DNA from: Reclinomonas americana ATCC 50394
Lineage: Eukaryota > Jakobida > Jakobea > Jakobida
Length of the DNA: 26,006 nt
Reading direction: 5' to 3'
Assembly: GCA_048213135.1 (NCBI GenBank)
Contig: PS015410.1
Location: forward strand, 1-26,006
Shown here: positions 17,985 to 26,006 of the stretch, in pieces
Layout: every line of letters starts with the position of its first letter
How positions within the stretch are numbered: position 1 is the stretch's first letter
Translations under genes and position numbers: made by a program
The notes under the pieces: generated by a model
The model's database searches: none
The model's input: the letters and a program-made list of their open reading frames with translations, nothing else
What the model was told of the DNA's origin: nothing

Positions 17985-20900
17985 TCATCGACGGGTCGGT
18001 CGGCGTTGCTGCTGCTGCTGCTGCTGGTGATGTGGGGTTTGCTGCTGCTGGCGGCCCACCGCGAAAAACTCCGCCGCCAGCTCGTCACCGTAGCACAGAT
18101 TCAGCGCCCGGCAGTGCTGCACCAGTGCACACCAGTGTTCATCGTTGGCCAGCACTTGCAGGTTGCCGACGACGATGAGCAGCTTGCGCGCGCGGGTAAT
18201 GGCCACGTTGAAGCGCTGCGGGTTGCGAAGGAACCCAAGACGGAACCTGCGCAAGGGGAAAGGGGGATTGTGGGCAAGGGAGAAGGGCGAAGGGAAGGGA
18301 GAAGGGGAACGGAAGGGGGCAAGGGAAAGTAAGAATGAGAGAGAGAGAAGAATGGATGAAGAGTAAAGCAACACTCGCTGGGGATCGTCAGTTGAGGAAG
18401 ACATCACGAGGGGATCGGATACTGAGCATCATAAGGGCAATATGAGAGCGCGAGTGTGAAAGTGCAAGAGAATATGCGAGAACTTGACCTCCCCGCCCAG
18501 CCTCCCCTATCCCTCTCTCCCATTAACACTCTCATCTCGCAACTATCAGCCGTTGAGACACTTCCTTTCCTTTCCTTCGTCCCTCTTTCGTCAATGCTTC
18601 CTCCTCTGCCTCTCTCTCTCTCGCTCTCCCATTCAAACACTCTTATCGCGCTCAGCCGTAGAGAAACTCCCCCTTCCTTCGCTTTGTCGTGAATGCTTCC
18701 TCCCCTGTCTCTCTCTCTCACTCTCATCTTGTTACTTTAGCCGATGAGACACTCCCTTCCCTTCCCCTTGTCCATCTTTCGTCAATTCTTCCCCCCTGCC
18801 TCTCTCACCCGTTCAAACACTCTCATCTCGCAACTGTCAGCCGCTGAGACACTCCCTTCCCTTCCCCTTGTCCATCTTTCATCAATTCTTCCCCCCTGCC
18901 TCTCTCACCCGTTCAAACACTCTCATCTCGTTACTGTCAGCCGCTGAGAGACTCCCTTTCCTTCCTTTGTCCATCTTTCGTCAATCCTTCCTCCCCTGCC
19001 TCTCTCTCTCTCTCCCTCTCTCGTTAAAACACTCTCGACTCGCAACTGTCAGCCGCTGACTTCCCTTTTGTTCCTCTTTCGTCAATAGTTCCTCCTCTCC
19101 CTCAATCTCCTCCACTGTGATCTTCCACTCTGTTCTTTTCCTGCTTGTCCACTCATCCGACATTCATTGCCCTCACTCTCTCTCTCTAGCTCCATGCTCT
19201 CCTCCTCCCTTTCTCCCTCATGTTCTCTCGCTAATATCTTCGCTCCGCCACACGCGTCCACGGGAGGCGGAAGAGGAAATGGAGAAGAAGAGAAAAACAG
19301 GAGGAGGAGGAGCACAAGCAGAAGAACAATTGCGAGGGAATGTGAAGAAGAAGAACTGCAGCAACAAGAGAACAACAAGAACACTCCGAGTCCCTGCAAA
19401 CGGCGCACACGGGCTTCTCTGTTAAATCTACTTTGCGCGTCCCCTGTCTCAATCCCTTCATCCCATTCCCAGCCCCCTGTGCCCTTTCCTTTCCCTCCCC
19501 AGCACGCACTTTTGATCCGTCGTCCCGTGATCCGGCTGACTGCGCACAGTGGACAAGATGATGATATCGCGCTCCTGACCCTGGAAGTCCTCTGCTCTCA
19601 AGCAGTCAGCCAACAACTTTAACTCCCCTCACTTTGTCACATGCACGCAACCAACGGATCCGATCTTCGGATTCACATCGCGCCCGAATGTCTCGTGCAC
19701 ACGCCGCCGCAGACGCGCACACTGCGCCTCGTACGGGCTAATGATGCCCATGGCGAGCGACGGATTGATCTGCGGGTAGTCGCGCAGCAGCAGTCCCATG
19801 TATTGCACCACAACGTCGACCTCGGCAGTGTTGTACCAGGAGGGGCTGTGGGGAGGGAAAGGGGGGAGGAGGGCAAGGGGATAAGGGGGATGAGGGAAAG
19901 GGTGGATTACGGTCGAGAGACCGTTGATGTTGGAACGAGAGTTGCACGAGATATATAGATAGATAGAGTGAGTGTGTGTGAGAGAGAGAAAGAGAGAGGG
20001 AGGAAGAGAGAGAAAGAGAGAAGAACAGAGAAAGAGAGAGCAAGAGAGAGAGAGAAAGAAAGAGAGAGGAAAAGAAAGGAAGAGAGACAGAAAGATACAG
20101 ATCAAGGGTTGAGGGTCCAGGGTCAAAGGGAGAGAGAGATAGAGAAAGAGAGAATGGTAAAGAGACGCAGAGAAAGAGAGCTCGATTGGGATGCGAGGAC
20201 AACCGACGAGAGCGTTGGAAACAGAGCCAAAGGCACAGAGATAGCGATCAATGTGTCAGGGGTCATAGACAGAGAGAGAAAGAGAGAGGCACAAGGAGAG
20301 AGAGGCAGTGAAAAGAAGGAAACAAACAAATAGGAAGGATAAAGCGAGAGAAAGACAGAAAGCAACGAAAAAGAGAGGGAGAGAAAGAACAAGCAAAAGA
20401 CAAACTGCTGGCCACAAATACCTCGTGAAATCCTGCTCCTCTTCTCCAAACGTGAGGTGGTGCAACATGAGCGGAATGCGCGCCAGCAAGTACTCCTGCT
20501 CGCCGGGGAAGTTGGCCATTTCGTTGGGCACGCGGACCTCGCGGAGTTCCGGCCACATGCAGAACGAGGAGACTTCATAGGGTGGTGCGCGGGCCACGAG
20601 CTGCGGAGAGGGGAAGGGATGAGAAGGGAAAAGATGGGGAGACATCGACAATCTCCTGCTGCCAACTACTTGCAGCTTTCCTTCCCCTCCCTTTCGCCCT
20701 CCCTCTCCATCCCTCCCCATTCAGCCCACCTCATCCCCATAGAACAACTGCGACGGCACCGTCAGCAGCGACTCGTGGCACCTGCACCAAATCCGAAGAA
20801 AGTCAGACCACCTCCCTCCCATTTCCCCCTTCCCGCAACCCCTTCCCCAAATAAGCACCGATAATTGTCCACCAACTTGGTCATGTAGCCGAACGGCATC

Positions 20901-21793
20901 GCATGATCCACCGCCTCCTCCGGGAAGTGCGACATTAGCCGCTCAAACATCGACCGCTCGAGGCCATCGAGCAGCGGCGCACGCGTCACCGCATCCAAGC
21001 AGTGCACGACCGGTCGCAGCTGCTTGGCGTCGCCGGCCAGGATGAAGCGTGTCGGGCGGTGCGGTCCGACCAGGCAGCTAATGGCCTGCACGGTCTCCGG
21101 CTCGGTGCAGAAGCCGGCCTCGTCGACGATGATGTGGGTGAAGTGGCAGGAGGGGATGCCCATGGCCACCAGGGTGGCTGGAGAGGGAAAGGGGAGATAG
21201 GGGAAGGAGATGATTGAAGAGAACGAGAGGGAGAGAGAGAAAAAANNNNNNNNNNNNNNNNNNNNCGCGCAGCGCCTGCAACCTCCTCGTGGAACGCCTC
21301 GACAGCGTCTTCCCGCACTCCACCGACATGCTGCGCCTCTACGCCCGCTCGTACGCGCCACACACCCTCCCGCCCGTGATTCGTCGCCACTGCATCCTCG
21401 ACGACAGCCGCGGCATGTTCATGACGGACGAGTTCACGCTGCAGGAGCACGTGTTGCCGGCCAAGGTCATCGTGTGCACGCTGTCGGTGGCAAGTGCGTC
21501 AGCTGATTCCCTTGCCTCAATTCTTAACGCTTCATTGACTGACTTGTGTCTGTTTGTCTCTCTCTCTCTCTCTCCCCTTCTCATTGTCATACTGGTTAAT
21601 GTCATCTCCCCTGCTGTGTTCTTCACTGATGTCCTGTCGATTATTTATCTCTGATGTCTCTCTCGTCGTTTGTTTCATGCTCTCCCGTCTTCTGTCTCTC
21701 TCCTCTCTTGCTGTCTTCTCCACTGGCATCCTTGTTTCTGATTCCTCCTCTCTTTCATTTGTCTCTCTCCTCTCGTTTGTCCACGCTTCTCTC

Positions 21794-21861
<68 letters not shown>

Positions 21862-23052
21862 NNNNNNNNNNNNNNNNNNNNNNNNNNNNNNNNNNNNNNN
21901 NNNNNNNNNNNNNNNNNNNNNNNNNNNNNNNNNNNNNNNNNNNNNNNNNNNNNNNNNNNNNNNNNNNNNNNNNNNNNNNNNNNNNNNNNNNNNNNNNNNN
22001 NNNNNNNNNNNNNNNNNNNNNNNNNNNNNNNNNNNNNNNNNNNNNNNNNNNNNNNNNNNNNNNNNNNNNNNNNNNNNNNNNNNNNNNNNNNNNNNNNNNN
22101 NNNNNNNNNNNNNNNNNNNNNNNNNNNNNNNNNNNNNNNNNNNNNNNNNNNNNNNNNNNNNNNNNNNNNNNNNNNNNNNNNNNNNNNNNNNNNNNNNNNN
22201 NNNNNNNNNNNNNNNNNNNNNNNNNNNNNNNNNNNNNNNNNNNNNNNNNNNNNNNNNNNNNNNNNNNNNNNNNNNNNNNNNNNNNNNNNNNNNNNNNNNN
22301 NNNNNNNNNNNNNNNNNNNNNNNNNNNNNNNNNNNNNNNNNNNNNNNNNNNNNNNNNNNNNNNNNNNNNNNNNNNNNNNNNNNNNNNNNNNNNNNNNNNN
22401 NNNNNNNNNNNNNNNNNNNNNNNNNNNNNNNNNNNNNNNNNNNNNNNNNNNNNNNNNNNNNNNNNNNNNNNNNNNNNNNNNNNNNNNNNNNNNNNNNNNN
22501 NNNNNNNNNNNNNNNNNNNNNNNNNNNNNNNNNNNNNNNNNNNNNNNNNNNNNNNNNNNNNNNNNNNNNNNNNNNNNNNNNNNNNNNNNNNNNNNNNNNN
22601 NNNNNNNNNNNNNNNNNNNNNNNNNNNNNNNNNNNNNNNNNNNNNNNNNNNNNNNNNNNNNNNNNNNNNNNNNNNNNNNNNNNNNNNNNNNNNNNNNNNN
22701 NNNNNNNNNNNNNNNNNNNNNNNNNNNNNNNNNNNNNNNNNNNNNNNNNNNNNNNNNNNNNNNNNNNNNNNNNNNNNNNNNNNNNNNNNNNNNNNNNNNN
22801 NNNNNNNNNNNNNNNNNNNNNNNNNNNNACAAGGGGGAAAGGGGTGAGGGGCAGAAGGGAAGAGAAGGGAGAAGGAGGGAGAAAAGGGATAGAGGGTGAG
22901 GGGAGGGACGGGAAGAAGGATGAAGTCAAAGGTGAGAAAGAGAAGTAGGGAGACAAAGAGCAACTTATAAAAGAGAGAGAGAGAGAGAGACGAAATCAAC
23001 AGATGAGTCGAACTGCAAATCACACAAGAGGTCTAGGACTGGTAGCGAGAAA

Positions 23053-23101
<49 letters not shown>

Positions 23102-26006
23102 GAGAGAAGAAGAGAGAGAGAGACGAGAGAAGGAGAGAGAGCGAGAAGGAGAAAGAGAACGAGCGAGAGAGAGAGAAAGAGAGAGAAAGAGAGAGAGCGA
23201 GAAAGAGTTTGCGATAGAGAGACAGAGAGAAAGGCGAGAAGTAGACAGAGAGAGGGAGAGAGACAGAGAGACTGCGAGAGAAAGAAAACAAAGAGACAGG
23301 GAGCAATGGAAGAAAGACAAAAAATGAGAGTAGAATAGCCAAGAGACGAGTTGATTAGAATGCAATAACGGACAGCGCACGAGCGGGAAAGAGGATCATG
23401 AAAGAATGGAAGCCGGTAGGAGAGAATAGAAAGACGAGAAACATCGCGAAAGAGAGAGAGAAAATCTGAGGGAATAACTCCAGAAAACAACAAGGAACGC
23501 CGCGAAACGGAGTGTGTATGCGCAAGAGAGATGAAGAAAGACAGTCGCCCCACGTTTGCCGCACCTGTTCGACGCCGCACACAGCAGCACGCGATGGTCA
23601 ACATTCCGGCGTGTGCCGCAGAAGAGCTGGCAGATGATCTCCACCACGGTGGCGCTCTTGCCAGTGCCGGGTGGTCCCCAGATCAGCAGTGGCGGCAATT
23701 GGTCACCTTCTGCGCTTCAGGGGTGAGATCCTGTTCCTTCTCCCTCCACCCTTCCCCCCATACCCACCATTCGGGATCGTCGCACTATCAATGGCGCGAT
23801 GCTGCCGCTGATTCGGCACCAGTCCACTGTAGAAGCGGTCGATCGGCGGGGCCGACAGCTGCAGTGCCAGGCCGATCTCGTCTTGCTCGGCCGTGAACTC
23901 GGGGAAGAGCAGGGTGCGGTAGACGTGCTCGGATTCGCGGTCGTCGTTGCAGCGCAGAGGGATTTGTTCGAGGGACCAGTATTGGCTGCGAAGAGGGGGA
24001 AGGGAGAGGAGAAGGGGAAGGGGAGGGGGAAGGGGAAGGGGAAGGGGAAGGGGAAATAAGCGACAGAGACACGGAATTTCATTCGCGACAAAGAGCAGAA
24101 GCGAGTGCAAATGTCTTCAATAGGGACCGAAACCGCAAGACAGAAGCAAGAACTCAGTCCGACCATCAACAATCTCTCTCCTGAAACAAAGGTGACGAAA
24201 ATGCTTGCAAGCAACAAATAAGACTTGACAACATATCGGCACGATGAGATAATGCTGAGGTTGCAAGCAGGCAGAGACATGGCGCCTGAGTGCTCTGGCT
24301 GCCACATGTACTCTGCCACAAAGTCTCACTCCATGGAGACTGCACGATCTTCCTTTTCTATCTCAGCAAATTGCGGCAACCCCATCTCTCTCCAAACGCT
24401 CAATCTGTCGTACACAACACCAAAATATTATTGTTAGACGCAGTATCCCACTCTCCTTTCTCCATCACTCTCTCTCTCTCTCTCTCTCACCCTGACACAT
24501 TCTCACGCCACACCGAGAGACAGCATGCTGTCTCCATCTTTCTTTCTCTCGCAGAATACCGGAACTTACTGCAACCCTCCCTCTCTCGCACACACGCACG
24601 CACACACATATCACACGTACACACTGCATCAATGTACGATTCGCAAGACATTGATGGACAAGATGAGGCCTTTCTATCCCTATCCGTTCTCGCCCACTCC
24701 TTGTCCTGCTCTCTCTTCCCTTCCCCGCCCTTCCCCTTCCCACCCTTCCCCTGCGTGCGCACCGTCTCACCGGCAACCGATTGGCCCTGAAAAACACATT
24801 GTAGTATCGATTCGGTTCAAACAGCGCCGACTCGAACTGCGGGCTAGGGCACACGAGCACGCTGTCAAAGTTGAGCTCGTGAATGATGCCCTCCCACAGC
24901 AGGCGCGGCCGGGCGTCGTCGACGGCGTGAATGTACACCGAGTCGCCTGGGCGCGCAAAGGGAGAGGGAGGAGGGAGGGAGAAGGAAGGAGTGAGAAAGA
25001 GAGGGAGAAAGAGAAAGAGAATGAGAGGGAGTGAGAAAGATAAAGAAAAGAAAAGAGAGAAGAAGTGCGAGAGAAAGAAAGAGAGATATGCAATAAAGAA
25101 AGTAAAAAGGAAAAGGAGAAAGACACAGAGAGGGGGACAGAGAGAAGCAAAGAGAGAAACGAGAGGGAGAGAAGGCTGGCTGAACATTGACTGAGAGGTG
25201 GCGAACCTCGCATAACGGAGGGACGACCCTCGGACAAATTCGGCACCGGCACCTCGTACAGCTCTTCGGCGTTGGGGCGGCTCATCATGCGGCGCAGCTT
25301 CTCCGTTACGCGGTACGTCTCGATCTCCTGGCTCGTGTACACGTCTTCGAGCAGGAGGAGCAGGTTGAAGTGCACGGCATAGGTCTCAAAGTGGAGGCGA
25401 CCCATTTCTGCACGACGAAGAGGAGCGTGAGACGCTGTCTTGACAGAAATACTACACAATGCACGCACTTTCCAGCTCCGCCAGCACGGCTGGCACGTCC
25501 AGATCCTCCGGCAGGTCGTAGAAGGGCAGTTGGAATTGATAGATGGGTTTGCTGTGTGCAACAGGATGATTGGCAAAAACTCGTCCGAGAGAAGTCATCC
25601 TCTCTCCTCCCTCACCCCCTTTTCCTCATCCACTTACTTTCTCCGCTCCCCCTTCTGGGCACCGCCGTAGAACGGCACTCCGGGCACCACCTCCCAGTAC
25701 TGCCCGTTGAGCTTGATCCGCACCGAGTCGGTGCGGGTGAGCTGGAAATCCTCCGCTCTCCCCGCGTGATGCCCACCGCCGCGCCCACCTCGACCTCCAC
25801 GCCCTCCTCCACGCCCACCTCCACGCCCACCGCGATCATCACCACCACCACCACCCCTTCCCCTTCCACCTCCTCGTCCTCCGCGACCTCCACCATCTCC
25901 TCGACCTCGCCCTCCACGCCCACCACGCCCGCCTCGCACATCCTGAAAGTGGCCACCACCTCGATGCTCGTGGAACACGGGCGGGGCGCGGCCGGCGGGC
26001 GCCAGT
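17985..26006 (-). CDS. MOV10/SDE3-like SF1 RNA helicase with RGG N-terminus (5' partial)
   Basis: ATP-dependent RNA helicase of the UPF1-like SF1 group; relatives act in RNA silencing, retroelement control and RNP remodelling. Exons (minus): 26006-25638 (open to the window end), 25551-25469, 25407-25207, 24946-24763, 23985-23768, 23709-23565, [21273-21493 on plus], 21177-20859, 20781-20730, 20600-20422, 19845-19652, 19591-19510 and 18246-17985. About 835 residues are visible. An N-terminal RGG/RGRG tract suggests RNA binding. [17 protein letters not shown] and [10 protein letters not shown] match the MOV10/SDE3 pre-helicase region. Motifs: I GPPGTGKS, Ia-like [21 protein letters not shown] (21124-21113), [17 protein letters not shown] and [50 protein letters not shown]. 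The C-terminus is Q-rich ([13 protein letters not shown]). The exon between motifs I and II lies on the opposite strand in a gap-bounded contig but fits the phase on both sides, so the contig is probably flipped rather than the gene broken. Confidence 0.92.
18247..19509 (-). repeat. Large helicase intron with a tandem array of about 100 bp
   Basis: A 1263-nt intron between the motif V and motif VI exons; the join (TDQK|FRLGF) is phase-consistent. From about 18513 to 19080 about six copies of a 90-115 bp unit occur. On the plus strand the unit reads like TTCAAACACTCTCATCTCGC, then AACTGTCAGCCGCTGAGACA, then CCTTCC..GTCCATCTTTCGTC. Starts are near 18525, 18632, 18719, 18810, 18912 and 19024. 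Copies 4 and 5 are nearly identical; copies 2 and 3 are shortened. Confidence 0.75.
19846..20421 (-). other. GA-rich helicase intron
   Basis: A 576-nt intron between DFT and [11 protein letters not shown]. The plus strand is almost entirely GA-rich, so the sense strand is a long polypyrimidine tract. No exon is needed, since phase 2 joins phase 1 directly. Confidence 0.75.
21246..21265. other. 20-N assembly gap at the left edge of the misoriented contig
   Basis: It separates GA-rich sequence ending at 21245 from an acceptor-like CGCGCAG and exon on the plus strand. If the contig 21266-21861 is reverse-complemented, its GA repeat end lies against this GA-rich edge, as expected for a repeat-caused break. 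Confidence 0.9.
21273..21493 (+). other. Helicase exon on the wrong strand (flipped contig)
   Basis: Encodes [11 protein letters not shown] through CTLSVA, the motif Ia to motif II linker of the helicase. It is preceded by acceptor CGCGCAG and followed by donor GTGCGTCAG, all on the plus strand. It begins with the single base that completes the AG overhang of the minus-strand exon ending at 23565 (Ser codon). It ends with one base that completes the CC start of the exon at 21177 (Thr codon). Its position between those exons is correct; only its orientation is reversed. Confidence 0.9.
21808..22828. repeat. (CT)n microsatellite and 967-N gap
   Basis: (CT)n from about 21788 to 21861 runs into N 21862-22828. 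The gap lies within the intron between the motif I exon and the flipped exon. Because the contig to its left is probably reversed, the CT run probably belongs at that contig's other edge, beside 21246. Confidence 0.9.
22829..23564 (-). other. GA-rich helicase intron part
   Basis: Intronic sequence downstream (in sense) of the motif I exon. It includes GA runs at about 22970-22990 and 23055-23130 and purine-rich text to about 23540. The donor GTGCGG follows the exon at 23565. No exon seen. Confidence 0.7.
23986..24762 (-). other. Helicase intron with a G-run block and CT/CA repeats
   Basis: A 777-nt intron joining NRLPVRR to QYWSLEQ in phase. A block of GGGGAA repeats at about 23996-24056 (plus) forms the sense-strand C-rich acceptor tract. 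A more AT-balanced part spans about 24060-24440, and CT/CA runs lie at about 24468-24610. No exon or RNA gene seen in it. Confidence 0.7.

Noticed and set aside
17633-18178. Plus-strand open frame of 181 codons overlapping the helicase 3' end
   Set aside because: The second half is antisense to the helicase last exon and its poly-Q tail, and crosses low-complexity CT sequence. The first half has no recognisable domain.
19231-19509. Cysteine-rich minus-strand frame ([15 protein letters not shown])
   Set aside because: It lies in the intron between helicase exons 19591-19510 and 18246-17985, whose phases join directly into the conserved motif V-VI segment. No start, donor or acceptor supports it as an exon.
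1-26006. CRISPR array, tRNA, rRNA, transposase or integrase genes
   Set aside because: None seen. The repeats are simple microsatellites and intronic tandem arrays without spacer structure, and no frame shows transposase, reverse transcriptase or integrase motifs.

Overview
The window is nuclear DNA from an intron-rich eukaryote, most likely a protist. The genes have many short GT-AG introns (mostly 47-86 nt), GC-rich exons, and introns and spacers packed with GA/CT microsatellites. Several of these microsatellites end in assembly gaps (N runs at 5368-5387, 7940-7959, 13751-13928, 15863-15882, 16224-16512, 21246-21265 and 21862-22828). The gene set (an ankyrin-coiled-coil tyrosine-kinase-like kinase, an ankyrin/TPR/RBR ubiquitin ligase and a MOV10/SDE3-type helicase) fits a free-living unicellular eukaryote such as an amoebozoan or a holozoan relative. 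I cannot name the taxon. Nothing here is bacterial or viral.

Layout. 1-1946: microsatellites and a diverged minisatellite, with no gene seen. 7220-1947 (minus): an 11-exon gene, possibly two adjacent genes, for a probably nuclear protein of about 692 residues that I do not recognise. 7256-9157: repeats and a spacer with no supported gene. 12439-9158 (minus): ankyrin repeats, a Q-rich coiled coil and an RLK/Pelle/IRAK-like protein kinase. 12440-12890: a 451-bp spacer between divergent genes, a candidate bidirectional promoter. 12891-17075 (plus): ankyrin repeats, then kinesin-light-chain-like TPRs, then a RING1-IBR-RING2 ubiquitin ligase whose RING2 follows Parkin's cysteine spacing. 17076-17984: spacer between convergent genes. 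26006-17985 (minus, 5' end outside the window): an RGG-box SF1 RNA helicase with motifs I to VI.

I built the gene models by hand from splice signals and tested them by codon phase. Every junction in the helicase, the unknown nuclear gene and the kinase is phase-consistent. The two weak points are the unresolved link between the ankyrin and TPR exons across the 13751-13928 gap and the join at 4959/4416. Three results stand out. One helicase exon (21273-21493) lies on the wrong strand within a gap-bounded contig, so that contig is almost certainly flipped in the assembly. The divergent kinase and ligase genes start with the same ankyrin module and the same intron phase, which suggests an inverted duplication with shuffled C-terminal effectors. 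The kinase's large intron is an array of about four copies of a unit that includes the exon end and its 5' splice site.

The genes do not form a known pathway. By family knowledge the kinase and E3 would act in signalling or ubiquitylation with shared ankyrin-mediated targeting, and the helicase in RNA silencing or RNP remodelling. A functional link is inference only.
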